The notes: generated from the letters alone by a model not told the origin. DNA of 64,000 nt from Achromobacter veterisilvae (GCF_900496975.1 NZ_UFQC01000010.1:62001-126000), one strand, 5' to 3'; shown: positions 51,443-60,548, counted from the first letter of the stretch. Numbers and translations are program-made.

Positions 51443-51678
51443 GCGGAACCTTGTGATGGCCTGGCCGCGCGGCCGCGTTTCGGGAATTCGGCCTCGTAGT
51501 CGAACTCGCCGCGCGCGATGGCCTCGAGGATGGCGGCCCGCCGTTCGGCGGCGCGCTTGAGGTTGGCGGCGGTGGGCTTGGCCCGGATGCGCTCTACGCA
51601 GTGCCGCCCGTCGTGGAAGAAGCCGATCTCGATGGAAGACTCGGACGCGGGCCTCACTCCGTCGAATCCCTGGCGCAT
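51439..51678 (-). CDS. Orphan integrase arm-type DNA-binding domain protein (DUF3596)
   Basis: 79 aa from ATG 51678, with ACAGGAGAGGGCG upstream. It matches the Arm DNA-binding domain found at the N-terminus of phage tyrosine integrases (pattern SSIEIGFFHDGRHCVERIRAKPTAANLKRAAERRAAILEAIARGEFDYEAEFP), but no SAM-like or catalytic R-H-R-Y domain follows. It ends 4 nt inside the AllA-like gene. This is either a relict of an integrase or a small domesticated DNA-binding protein; its good ribosome-binding site and coupling favour expression. Confidence 0.8.
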   Translation of the reverse strand: MRQGFDGVRPASESSIEIGFFHDGRHCVERIRAKPTAANLKRAAERRAAILEAIARGEFDYEAEFPKRGRAARPSQGSA

Positions 51679-51758
51679 CGCCCTCTCCTGTCATTGCCGA
51701 TGACCGACATGATATCGCTTTACACTGGCCCGACGCCCCTCACCCAAGGAAGCGCATC

Positions 51759-52139
51759 ATGGCCACCGATCTGTCATCGCACTATGTCCTGCTGGACGCC
51801 TCGGGCGCCAGCACCACCGTGGAAGGAGGAGACGCGTTCTGGTCGCAGCCGCCCGATGAGCTGGACCGTTACGGACGCGGCTGGCTGCTGTCCGAATACA
51901 CGTTCGCCTCGGACTGGCCGCAATGGGAAATGCATCCGGAAGCCGACGAGGTCGTCCGCCTGATGTCGGGCGCGGCCGAGCTGCGGCTGGAATGGCCCAC
52001 CGGCATCCAGGACGTGACGCTGCGGGCCGGCGATGCCTATGTGATCCCCAAGGGCATATGGCACACGGTCAGGGTCCGCGAACCCTGTCGCATGCTGCAC
52101 GTCACCATGGGCGCGGGGACGCGGCACCGGCCGCTCTGA
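51759..52139 (+). CDS. Cupin-domain protein
   Basis: 126 aa, single cupin barrel: DWPQWEMHPEADEVVRLMSGAAELRLEW then RAGDAYVIPKGIWHTVRV. Candidate metal ligands are His in MHPEADE and WHTV. AAGGAAGCGCATC precedes the ATG. Divergent from the arm-domain/AllA-like pair (80-bp gap) and convergent on the MFS gene. Enzyme or sensor role unknown. Confidence 0.87.
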   Translation: MATDLSSHYVLLDASGASTTVEGGDAFWSQPPDELDRYGRGWLLSEYTFASDWPQWEMHPEADEVVRLMSGAAELRLEWPTGIQDVTLRAGDAYVIPKGIWHTVRVREPCRMLHVTMGAGTRHRPL

Positions 52140-52140
52140 T

Positions 52141-53382
52141 CTAGCCCGCCGCGCCCGCGGGCCGGACGCGGCGGATCTCGCGGTCGTCGATGGGCCAGTG
52201 CAGCGCGGCCGACAGCACGCCCAGCGCCATCGCGCCCAGCCAGATCGCGTCATAGGAACCGGTCGCCTCGAACACGATGCCGCCCAGCCACACGCCCAGG
52301 AAGGAACCGAGCTGGTGGCCGAAGAACACGAAACCGAACAGGGTCGTGATGTAGCGCACGCCGAACACCTGCGAGATCAGGCCGTTGGTCAGCGGCACCG
52401 TGCCCAGCCAGACAAAGCCCATGACGGCCGCGAAAACGTACACGGTCCACGTCGATAGCGGCAGCAGCACGAACAGCGCAATGGCCGCGGCGCGGATCAG
52501 GTAGATGCCCGCCAGCAGGTACTTGCGGCGGTGATGGCCGCCCAGGATGCCGCAGACGTAGGTGCCCATGACGTTGGCCAGCGCGATGATTGCCAGCGCG
52601 GCCACCGCGTCGGCCGCGCGCAGGCCCTTGTCCATCAGATAGGCCGGCAGGTGCGTGCCGATGAACGCCAACTGGAAGCCGCAGGCGAGGAAGCCCAGGT
52701 TCAGCAGCCAGAACCCCGGCTGGGAGAAGGCTTCGCGGATGGCCGCGGCCAGGGACAGCCCGGCATCCGGCGCGGTCGCGTCCTGCGAGCGGCTGGCGGG
52801 CTCCCTGAGCGGGAACGCCAGGGGCAGCAGCATGGCGCAGACGACCGCGAACGACAGCAGGGCCGCGATCCAGCCCCAGCCGCCGATCAGCCATTGCGCG
52901 GCCGGCACCAGGGTGAACTGGCCCAGTCCGCCCACCGCCCCCGCCACGCCCAGCGCCCAGCTACGGCGCTCCGGCGGCACCAGGCGGCTCAACGCGCCGT
53001 AGATCACGGCGAACGCCGTGCCCGACAGGGCGACGCCGATGCACACGCCCGCCGTCCACAGGAAGGCCGCGGGCGTCGCGGCATGCGCCATGCCGGCCAG
53101 TCCCAGCGCGTAGCACGCCAGCCCGCCCGCGATGACCTTGGCGGATCCGTAGCGGTCCGCGACCATGCCGGTAAAGGGCTGGACGATGCCCCAGGTGAGA
53201 TTCTGCACCGCCATCGCCATGGCGAAGGTTTCGCGGCTCCAGCCCCGGTCCATCGTGACGGGCAGCAGGAACAGGCCCTGCACGTGGCGCACGCCCAGGG
53301 CCAGGCCCATGACGACGCCGCCGGCCAGGACCAGCAACCAGAGTTGAGACGCATCGAGCGGAGACTTGCGCAGGGCGGGCAT
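52141..53382 (-). CDS. Major facilitator superfamily transporter
   Basis: 413 aa with 12 predicted membrane helices and the usual MFS cytoplasmic loops (GMVADRYGSAKV between helices 2-3; SRLVPPERRSWALGVAGAVGGLGQF in the N-half). Resembles the oxalate/formate-antiporter-like and monocarboxylate-transporter-like MFS clade by its QNLTWGIVQPFTGM and VMGFVWLGTVPLTNGLISQVFGVRYI segments, but the substrate is unknown. The stop codon is 1 bp from that of the convergent cupin gene. Confidence 0.88.
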   Translation of the reverse strand: MPALRKSPLDASQLWLLVLAGGVVMGLALGVRHVQGLFLLPVTMDRGWSRETFAMAMAVQNLTWGIVQPFTGMVADRYGSAKVIAGGLACYALGLAGMAHAATPAAFLWTAGVCIGVALSGTAFAVIYGALSRLVPPERRSWALGVAGAVGGLGQFTLVPAAQWLIGGWGWIAALLSFAVVCAMLLPLAFPLREPASRSQDATAPDAGLSLAAAIREAFSQPGFWLLNLGFLACGFQLAFIGTHLPAYLMDKGLRAADAVAALAIIALANVMGTYVCGILGGHHRRKYLLAGIYLIRAAAIALFVLLPLSTWTVYVFAAVMGFVWLGTVPLTNGLISQVFGVRYITTLFGFVFFGHQLGSFLGVWLGGIVFEATGSYDAIWLGAMALGVLSAALHWPIDDREIRRVRPAGAAG

Positions 53383-53677
53383 GGCGGACCTCGGCAGTGG
53401 GCTACGCCCCCGTTCAGGCGGGCACGCTGCCTATTACAGGGGCGCCGCGCCTTCGGTTCAACCGATTATTTTTCGTCGGCTGCATGCCCGGCGGGAATGC
53501 CAGCGCCGCGCGAACCGCGCGCTAACGCTTCGTTTTCTATAGTTACATTTATCGAGCTATTGCTTGCTACGGGTGGTTACAGTGCTGCCTTCCGTCCTTT
53601 TCTGGCAGGCATCCGACCATGTGGCACGCTCCGCTCGGCCTTTACGCTTTCGCGGCTCCCTTCCGCTGCGCCGCGCA
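53383..53677. promoter_or_regulatory. Divergent region upstream of the WG-repeat genes
   Basis: 295 bp between the MFS gene and the first WG-repeat gene, no credible gene inside. It includes a 13-bp inverted repeat TCGGTT-C-AACCGA (53453-53465, T-N11-A form) next to a TTATTTTT patch. The promoter of the WG pair should lie in 53466-53650. A frame open from 53564 has no signal-peptide character before ATG 53678. Confidence 0.4.
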
Positions 53678-56600
53678 ATGAAGGCCCCGCTCGCACTCAC
53701 ACCGCTGGCGCTGGCCCTGGCGCTGGGCGGCCTGGCCGCCGTCCCGGGCGCGGCGCAAGCCCAGTCCGACTGGCTCCGCCGATGCGCCGCCAGCTTCTAC
53801 GAAGATGGCTCCGGCACGGGCTGCCAGCAGCCCTACCGCGAAGGCCTGGCGGCCGTGCTGACCGGGTCGGCCGGCGACGACGAAGGAAGCTGGGGCTATA
53901 TCGACAAGCAAGGCCGCATGGCGATCGCGCCGGCCTACACCGACGCCGAACCTTTCCAGAACGGCCTGGCCGCCGTGAGCCAGGGCGATCTCTGGGGCTA
54001 CATCGACCGCAAAGGCCAATGGGCCATCCCGCCGCGCTACCCGCGCGCCACGGGCTTCAATGCCGAAGGCACCGCGCTGGTCGAGGAAGACGGCCGCGAC
54101 GTGCTGATCGACCGCCAGGGCAGGACGCTCAAGACCTTCCCCCTGGGCACGCGCACCTGGGGCTTCCAGCCCGGGCAGAAACTGGCGTCGATCGAAATGC
54201 CCCTGCCGCCGCGGCTGTTCAACGCCGCGACCGGCAAGGCGGTCACGCTGCCCGAGGGCGTGATGAGCCTGGCCGCGCCCAGCGGCGGCTATCTGCCGGC
54301 CCAATTGCGCGACACGCGCTACGGCGGCTGGTGGGGCCTGCTGGACACGGACGGCGGCTGGGCCATTGCGCCGCACACGCTGCGGTCCCGCGAGGCGCCG
54401 ATGCGCGATGGCGGCGTGCTGGCCGTGCGCCGCGACGAACGCTGGCAATTCGTGGACACCCGCGGCGAGGCGCTCTCCCCCGAGCGCTACGAGCAACTGC
54501 GGCTCATCGCTCCCGGCCTGTGGTTCGCCAAGCCCGACCGCAGCGGCAAAGCGCTCCTGCTGGACGGCCAACGCAAGGTCCTGCATCGCTTCGCCTCCGA
54601 CTACGCGGGCATGCGGGAGCGGGACGGCTGGCGCTTCCTGATCGACGACAACGCCGTGCTGCTGATCGATCCCGCCGGCAAATTCATGCAGCTCGCGCTC
54701 GGCCAGGGCAGCGTGGACGTGCGCGACGGGCAGGCCTGGGTTTCCGGCGTCCCGCCCGCCAACGCCGTGGAAGCGGACGCCGGCGCGGCGGAAGGCGCCG
54801 TGCCGGCCGAGGCAGACGCGGCCCTTGCGGAGGAAGCCGCGGCCGACTCTGGCGCGCAGGCCGCAGCCGACGTGGCCATGCCGGCGCCTGGCATGCCGCC
54901 TCCTCCCATGGTCGAGGCCGTCAGCGCGCCCGCGGCAGCCGCAGCCGCAGCGGTGGAGGCCGCAACCTCCGCGGCCGCCGGCGCGGAAATCAGCGACGGC
55001 GGGCTGGCGCAGGTATACGCCCGCGACGGCAGTCCCCTGCTGGACGCGGCCACCATCGCGCAGCTTCGGGCCTATCGCGTCACCCCCTTCGAGCAGCGCG
55101 ACCGCGCGCGCGGCGGCAAGCCCCCGGCCAGGCTGCCCCTGGCGCTCCTGCGCCCGCACGACTACTCGCAGGCGACGGGCATCCTGACGCCGTCGGGCAG
55201 GATCGTGACGAACGCGGACTGGGACGACATCTCCGCCTACGACGCCAGCCTGCCCTTGCCGGTCCGGACCCGCGACGGCAAGGCCGGCGCCATCGACGCC
55301 GACGGCAATTGGGCCATCCCGCCGCGTTTCACGGAGATCCGCCCGTTCCGCGGAGCCTACGCCTGGGCGCGCATGCCGGGAACGACGCGCCGCGACAGCG
55401 TGCTGATCGATGCGCGCGGCAAGCCCGCGGCCGTCCCCGCCGCGGTCCTGGACGGCGCCATGGAATTCGACGGCGACCTCATCCTCTATCGCGAACCGGA
55501 CGAGAACCGGGAGCAGCGCTGGGGCGTCTGGAGCGTGCGCGACGGCGCGCCCGTGCTCAAGCCGGCCTATGAAAGCATCGAGAAGTTCGAGGACGACTGG
55601 GCCAAGGTCGAGGACCAGGGGCGCTGGGGCGTGATCGACCGCAAGGGCAAGTGGGCGCTGCCCGCCGCCTACGAAAGCGCCTACGACCTCGAATACCTGG
55701 GCGACGGCCTCATGCTGATCCCCGGGGCCGAATCCAGATCGCGCCGCGGCGGCCACTCCGACCGCGCCTACCGGTTGGTCGACCTGCGCACCGGCAAGGC
55801 CAGCGAACGCCTGGCCGAAAAGCCGACGAAGCAGAAGGACGGGCGCTACATCGGCGAACTCGCGGATGCGGGCACCATGCTGTTCGACACGCGCGGCGGC
55901 GCCTTCCGCCTTTCAGACAGCAGGCCGAAGCGCAAGGAGCAGTACGAGGACTGGATCTACATCGAAAGCGAAGACCGCGAAGGCGCCATCGACGCCAGGG
56001 GCGACATGAAGATCCCCGCCCTCTACGGCGAATTCAATCCCTTCTTCGTGCAGCCCGAAGGCCTGGCGCGCGCCTATGACGGATCGAACTACCGCCTGAT
56101 CGACCAGAACGGCAGGACCGTGCTGGCGAAGCGGGGCGATGGCATGCCGCTGGCGACCATGAAGCGCCTCGTCTTCCATGACGACGCAACGTCCAGCAGC
56201 GTCATGACGGACCTGCAAGGCGTCGAGATCACCCGTATCCCGGGCACGTACAGCGTGCGGGACCGCAGCGCCAGCGAAGGCGTGGCGGTCTATCGCGGCG
56301 ACGGCGGCAACGGCAGGCAAGGCTTCGTCGATGCCAGCGGCAAGCGCATCGTGGGACCGCACTTCGACTCGCTGGGCCCGTTGAAGGACGGGCTGGCCGT
56401 GGCGCAGCGCCTGCAGCGCACCGGCAAGTTCTACGGCTACATCGACCTGACCGGACGCTATGCAATCCCGCCCCGCTACACCTGGGCCGCGGACTTCCAG
56501 GAAGGCCGCGCGCTGGTGCGGCAGGACGGATTCACCCAATTCATCGATACGAAGGGAGCCCCCATCGCGACGTTCGTCGTGGTGTGCGACACGGTGACGA

Positions 56601-56707
56601 TATTGGACGACGTCGGCAGGATCACCTGGCCGCAAAAGAAAATGAGCTGCCCCACGGCCGACAAGTTCGAACTCGCCCCCGGCAACGCCAACGCGGAACA
56701 ACCATGA
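53678..56707 (+). CDS. WG-repeat protein, secreted, 1009 aa
   Basis: 1009 aa from ATG 53678 with a Sec signal peptide (LALALGGLAAVPGAAQAQ). About ten WG-type repeats of the form WGYIDxxGxWAIPPRY: near residues 71 (GSWGYIDKQG), 105 (DLWGYIDRKG), 218 (GWWGLLDTDG), 535, 648 (RWGVIDRKG), 767, 880 and 918 (FYGYIDLTG), and some degenerate copies. Residues about 365-445 are an Ala/Pro/Glu-rich linker dividing two repeat blocks. The N-terminus (RRC...GTGCQQ) and C-terminus (CDTVTI...MSCP) each hold a Cys pair. WG proteins are beta-rich repeats of unknown function. Overlaps the next gene by 4 nt (ATGA). Confidence 0.88.
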   Translation: MKAPLALTPLALALALGGLAAVPGAAQAQSDWLRRCAASFYEDGSGTGCQQPYREGLAAVLTGSAGDDEGSWGYIDKQGRMAIAPAYTDAEPFQNGLAAVSQGDLWGYIDRKGQWAIPPRYPRATGFNAEGTALVEEDGRDVLIDRQGRTLKTFPLGTRTWGFQPGQKLASIEMPLPPRLFNAATGKAVTLPEGVMSLAAPSGGYLPAQLRDTRYGGWWGLLDTDGGWAIAPHTLRSREAPMRDGGVLAVRRDERWQFVDTRGEALSPERYEQLRLIAPGLWFAKPDRSGKALLLDGQRKVLHRFASDYAGMRERDGWRFLIDDNAVLLIDPAGKFMQLALGQGSVDVRDGQAWVSGVPPANAVEADAGAAEGAVPAEADAALAEEAAADSGAQAAADVAMPAPGMPPPPMVEAVSAPAAAAAAAVEAATSAAAGAEISDGGLAQVYARDGSPLLDAATIAQLRAYRVTPFEQRDRARGGKPPARLPLALLRPHDYSQATGILTPSGRIVTNADWDDISAYDASLPLPVRTRDGKAGAIDADGNWAIPPRFTEIRPFRGAYAWARMPGTTRRDSVLIDARGKPAAVPAAVLDGAMEFDGDLILYREPDENREQRWGVWSVRDGAPVLKPAYESIEKFEDDWAKVEDQGRWGVIDRKGKWALPAAYESAYDLEYLGDGLMLIPGAESRSRRGGHSDRAYRLVDLRTGKASERLAEKPTKQKDGRYIGELADAGTMLFDTRGGAFRLSDSRPKRKEQYEDWIYIESEDREGAIDARGDMKIPALYGEFNPFFVQPEGLARAYDGSNYRLIDQNGRTVLAKRGDGMPLATMKRLVFHDDATSSSVMTDLQGVEITRIPGTYSVRDRSASEGVAVYRGDGGNGRQGFVDASGKRIVGPHFDSLGPLKDGLAVAQRLQRTGKFYGYIDLTGRYAIPPRYTWAADFQEGRALVRQDGFTQFIDTKGAPIATFVVVCDTVTILDDVGRITWPQKKMSCPTADKFELAPGNANAEQP

Positions 56708-59580
56708 AGCCCAGCGCACTACGCATCACCCGCCTTGCCTGCGCCCTGGCCGCGCTGGGCGCGTCCCTGTCCGCCCAGGCGCAATACGGCCATTCCTCCT
56801 GCCTGGACGATCTGCCCTACGGCGGCTTTTCCCACGCCGACGCCGGCACGGGCAGCCCCTACGCCAACGGCTGCATCCGCGCGCTGTCGGACGGGCGCGC
56901 GGCGGTGCTGCTGCCGTCCGCGCTGGAAGGCGCGGGCCGGGCGCCGGGCGACGGAACGCTGCGCCGCCATGCCTGGGGTTTCCTGGACCAGAACGGCAGG
57001 CTGGCGATTCCGCCGATCTTCGAAGCGGCGGGCGACTTCCGCCACGGCCTCGCCCCCGTCAAATGGCAGGGCAAGTGGGGCTTCATCGACACCCGCGGCC
57101 GGATGGCGGTGCGGCCGCAGTTCGACGCCGTGCAAGGCTATGCCGAGATCGGCCTGGCCGTGGCCACGCAGGACGGCCGGCAACGGCTCATCGACCGGCG
57201 GGGCAATGCGGTCGGCGAACCGTTCGACCCGGGCGTGATCGGCCTGCACCTGCAGGACGGGGTGCCGGCCCTCGCGACGGTGGAATACAAGATGGAGTAC
57301 CGCTCCAGCACCGGCGAGCGCCGCTTCGGCGACGCCGGCATCCGGTTGGCCAAGCTCTACGGAAAGGACCTGTACGTCGCGGTCACCGACCAGGACAAGT
57401 ATGGGCTGCTGGACAAGGATTGGAACTGGGTGCTGGACCCCGTCTACCAGGACATCTCGGCGCCCGGCGAAGACGGCGCGCTGGCCACGGCCTACGGCCC
57501 GCGCGGCGCGGTGCTGCTGAACGCGCAAGGCAAGCCGATCGGCGAGGACGGCGGCTACCAGGACCTGTCTCCCCTGGGCAAGGCTTTCTGGAGCGCGGAG
57601 CTGGCCCGCGGCAGCTATGCCATCCTGGACGCCGCGGGCGCGCCCGTGGCCAAGCTGAACGCGGACGAGGCCTACGGTTCCAGGCGCTACGGCGACACCC
57701 TCCTCTACCCTTCCGGCGGCAGGCTCATGGCGCTGGCGCCGGGCCTCGCCGAGCCGCTGGCGCTGGGCGCGGGCCTGTCCGCCGCGGCCGACGACCAGGG
57801 CTACGTGCTGTTCACGAATGCGGAAAGCATCCCCGCCGGCCTGCTGACGCCCAAGGGCGTCTGGCTGCACGGAGCCGCCGCGCCCGCCTGGCTGGCCGAG
57901 ATCGGGCGGATGGAGGTGCGCCAGGGCAAGCTGTGGCTCTTCAAGGACGGTGGGCTGCTGAACGTGCTGGACGGCGACGGCCGCGCGCTGCTGCAACCCG
58001 AGGCGGTGCAGGCCGCGCAGGAAATGGCGCTCAAGCAACTGCCGCTGGACGTTCCCGGCGGCGCGCTCGGCGTGCTCTCGCAAGGCCATTGCCATTGCGG
58101 CAGCGACACGGGCGCGGGCCTGGTGCTGGCCGACGGTAGTATCGCGGCCGATCCGTCCTGGAACGCGGTGATCCCGCTGGACGGCGCCAGCGACTACGAC
58201 GACTACGGTAGGCCGGCACGCAGCGAACTGAAGGCGGAGCAATTGCGCTACGCCGCCGAAACGGCCGACGGCATGCGGCTGCTGGATGCCTCCGGCAAGC
58301 CCATGGACCTGCCCGCGCAGCAGCACATCGGCGCATTCCGCCACGGCTATGCGCTGGCCTACGCCGACGGCGAGAGCCGCATGATCGACCGCGACGGCAA
58401 GACCTACGCGCTGCCCGATTATTTCGAGACGGACATCGTCGCGCCCGGCGTGGTCCGCTTCCTGGAAACGGCGGCCGAGGACGCCCCCTGGGGCCTGTAC
58501 GACTTCCTGGCCGGCAAGGAAATCTCGCCGCCCCGCTACCGCGACATCGGCGAATTCCAGGATGGGCAGGCCGTGGCCTCGCTGGGGCCGGACCGGGCGG
58601 GCGTCATCGACTTGCAGGGCCGCTGGATCGTGCCGGCCAGCCACCACGGCGCCGAACGCGTCAACGCGCAGGTGTGGAGGGTGCAGCAGGCCGGACCGCA
58701 ACCGGACGAGTACACGCGCCCCGCCGCCCTGTTCAATGCCCAGGGCCGCGCGCTGACCGCGTTCCTGCCGGGGCTGCGGGCCGGCATGGACGACGGCGCC
58801 ATCGTGGCCGGCGACGGCAAGCGCCGCTGGATCGTCTCGCCCGATGGCGCCGACGCGCTGGACATGGAAGACGCCACCTACGCCCGGCTGGGTGACTGGA
58901 TGGAAATCCGCCGCGCCCCGCGCAGCGGCTATCTGGACGCACGGGGCCAGTGGCAGATCGCCCCCGGCGCGGCCGTCGCCGGCACGTTCCGCGGCTCGCC
59001 CGCCCGCGCCCTGCTGACCGACGATGACGGCGCCCGCCTGATCGACGCGCAAGGCAAGACCGTCGCCGCGCTGTCCGCCGGGGAATGGAGCTGGCCTCGG
59101 GACTCCGCCACGCTGCTGCGGCGCTACAGCGCGGCCGGCAAGCAGAAAACGGACTACGCCGGTCTCGACGGCAAGGTCCGCTTCACGGTCGACGGCCATG
59201 CGTCCGGCTACTCGGAAGGGTTCGCCGTAACTCAGTTGTCGAGCAGCGCCATGCGCGCGATCGACGCCAAGGGCGCGCTGACCGGCCCCGCGTTCGACGC
59301 GCTGGGACCGCTGCGCGAGGGCCTGGCGCCCGTCTATACGGACCGCGCCTACGGCTACGCGGACGCCCATGGCCGGCTGGCCATCCTGCCCGCGTACGAC
59401 ACCGTCTCGCCGTTCCGGGAGCGGCGCGCCGTCGTGTCCACGATGGACATGTCGATGATCATCGACCCCACCAGCCGGCAGGTGGCGCGCGTCGCGATGG
59501 AATGCGGCGTGCGCGCGCTGTACGGCTCCCACAACCAGCGGCTGTGGCCGTTGACCCTGCCGCGGCGCTGCCGCAGGTAG
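56704..59580 (+). CDS. WG-repeat protein, secreted, 958 aa
   Basis: 958 aa from ATG 56704, coupled to the preceding gene by ATGA. Signal peptide LACALAALGASLSAQAQ. WG repeats near residues 89 (HAWGFLDQNG), 123 (GKWGFIDTRG), 231 (KYGLLDKDWN), 633 (RAGVIDLQG), 741 (SGYLDARGQW), 881 (YGYADAHGRL). N-terminal Cys pair (SSCLDD ... NGCIRALSDGRAAVL) mirrors the AxC...GxGC...EGLAAVL layout of its neighbour, and the C-terminus again has two Cys (MECGVRA ... RRCRR). The two are diverged paralogues with similar ends and unlike middles. Function unknown; probably a periplasmic or surface pair. Confidence 0.86.
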   Translation: MKPSALRITRLACALAALGASLSAQAQYGHSSCLDDLPYGGFSHADAGTGSPYANGCIRALSDGRAAVLLPSALEGAGRAPGDGTLRRHAWGFLDQNGRLAIPPIFEAAGDFRHGLAPVKWQGKWGFIDTRGRMAVRPQFDAVQGYAEIGLAVATQDGRQRLIDRRGNAVGEPFDPGVIGLHLQDGVPALATVEYKMEYRSSTGERRFGDAGIRLAKLYGKDLYVAVTDQDKYGLLDKDWNWVLDPVYQDISAPGEDGALATAYGPRGAVLLNAQGKPIGEDGGYQDLSPLGKAFWSAELARGSYAILDAAGAPVAKLNADEAYGSRRYGDTLLYPSGGRLMALAPGLAEPLALGAGLSAAADDQGYVLFTNAESIPAGLLTPKGVWLHGAAAPAWLAEIGRMEVRQGKLWLFKDGGLLNVLDGDGRALLQPEAVQAAQEMALKQLPLDVPGGALGVLSQGHCHCGSDTGAGLVLADGSIAADPSWNAVIPLDGASDYDDYGRPARSELKAEQLRYAAETADGMRLLDASGKPMDLPAQQHIGAFRHGYALAYADGESRMIDRDGKTYALPDYFETDIVAPGVVRFLETAAEDAPWGLYDFLAGKEISPPRYRDIGEFQDGQAVASLGPDRAGVIDLQGRWIVPASHHGAERVNAQVWRVQQAGPQPDEYTRPAALFNAQGRALTAFLPGLRAGMDDGAIVAGDGKRRWIVSPDGADALDMEDATYARLGDWMEIRRAPRSGYLDARGQWQIAPGAAVAGTFRGSPARALLTDDDGARLIDAQGKTVAALSAGEWSWPRDSATLLRRYSAAGKQKTDYAGLDGKVRFTVDGHASGYSEGFAVTQLSSSAMRAIDAKGALTGPAFDALGPLREGLAPVYTDRAYGYADAHGRLAILPAYDTVSPFRERRAVVSTMDMSMIIDPTSRQVARVAMECGVRALYGSHNQRLWPLTLPRRCRR

Positions 59581-59589
59581 CGCCCGCCC

Positions 59590-59620
59590 GGCGCTGGACG
59601 CCTATTGCGTGTCCAGCGCC
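59590..59620. terminator. Convergent 3'-end hairpin
   Basis: Perfect 10-bp stem GGCGCTGGAC (59590-59599) / GTCCAGCGCC (59611-59620), 11-nt loop containing the stop codon of the minus-strand lyase gene. It follows the WG gene stop by 10 nt. No T-tract on either strand. Confidence 0.5.
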
Positions 59621-60462
59621 AGGTAGCGGCGGGTCTGCACGATTTCCTCGCGTTCCTTGAAGCTGGTCAGCCGGTCGGCCAGGGCGCTGCTGTCCCCGGT
59701 CTGGCGGATGGCCGCCAGCGTGGCCTGCATGGCATGGATGGCGGCGCGCTGCAGGTCCGACGGAATGATGACCAGGCGGTAGCCCATCGCCGCGAGGTCG
59801 GGCAGCGGCACCAGCGGCGTCTTGCCGCCGTAGAACATGTTGATGAGCTTCAGGCCGGGCAGGCGCTCGGCGATGGCGCGGATCTGCTCCGGCGTCTCGG
59901 GCGCTTCCACGAACAGCATGTCCGCCCCCGCCTTCAGGTAGCGCTCCGCGCGGGCCAGCGCGGCGTCGAAGCCTTCGACGGCGATGGCGTCGGTGCGGGC
60001 GATCACGAGCGCATCGGGGTCGCTCAAGGTCTGGCGCGCGATGTGCACCTTGCGGCACATTTCGTCGGCGTCGATCAGGCTTTTGTCGTCGAGGTGGCCG
60101 CAGCGCTTGGGGAAGGACTGGTCCTCGATGTGGAAGGCGGCCACGCCGGCCCGCTCCATGATGCGCACGGTGCGCTCCACGTTGGCCGATCCGCCGAAGC
60201 CCGTATCGGCGTCCGCCACCACCGGCAGGCCGCTGGCGTCCACGATCTTCTCCACCCGGTCCATCACCTCGGTGAAGCTGAGCAGGCCGATGTCGGGATA
60301 GCCGGCGGCGCGCGCGATGGCGCCGCCGCTGGCGTAGACGGCCGGAAAGCCGGCCGCGGCCACCAGCCGGGCCGACATGCCGTCGTAGGCGCCGGGCGCC
60401 ACGACGATGTCCTCGGCCAGGCGCTGGCGCAACAGGGTGCTGGGTTTGGGAGAGGCGGTCAT
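59602..60462 (-). CDS. Isocitrate lyase/PEP mutase superfamily enzyme
   Basis: 286 aa from ATG 60462, with AAGGAATCTCC upstream; ATG 60498 is less well placed. Superfamily features: APGAYDGMSARLVAAAGFPAVYASG, DADTGFGG (metal-binding DxD), EDQSFPKRCGHLDDK (catalytic-Cys motif), ARTDAIAVEG. This form includes carboxyvinyl-carboxyphosphonate phosphorylmutase, 2-methylisocitrate lyase PrpB and oxaloacetate decarboxylase-like enzymes. Probably cleaves or forms C-C or P-C bonds on an alpha-hydroxy/keto acid. Divergent from a LysR gene. Confidence 0.87.
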   Translation of the reverse strand: MTASPKPSTLLRQRLAEDIVVAPGAYDGMSARLVAAAGFPAVYASGGAIARAAGYPDIGLLSFTEVMDRVEKIVDASGLPVVADADTGFGGSANVERTVRIMERAGVAAFHIEDQSFPKRCGHLDDKSLIDADEMCRKVHIARQTLSDPDALVIARTDAIAVEGFDAALARAERYLKAGADMLFVEAPETPEQIRAIAERLPGLKLINMFYGGKTPLVPLPDLAAMGYRLVIIPSDLQRAAIHAMQATLAAIRQTGDSSALADRLTSFKEREEIVQTRRYLALDTQ

Positions 60463-60548
60463 GGAGATTCCTTTGCGGACGTGGGTCGATGCATTCATGA
60501 TCGGCCTGCCGGACTAGAATGTCCAATATATGGAAAATTTATAATCAG

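Noticed and set aside
51439-51678. Complete phage integrase or genomic island boundary
   Set aside because: Only the arm domain is present; no catalytic domain, tRNA or attachment-site direct repeats were found around it.
52531-55572. Long open frame of about 1013 codons on the plus strand
   Set aside because: It runs antisense through the MFS gene and then out of frame across the first WG gene. Composition is Arg/Ala/Gly-rich with no domain; it is a GC-driven shadow.
56719-59532. 937-codon minus-strand frame opposite the second WG-repeat protein
   Set aside because: Shadow of a real gene with signal peptide and WG motifs on the plus strand; no ribosome-binding site or recognisable domain.
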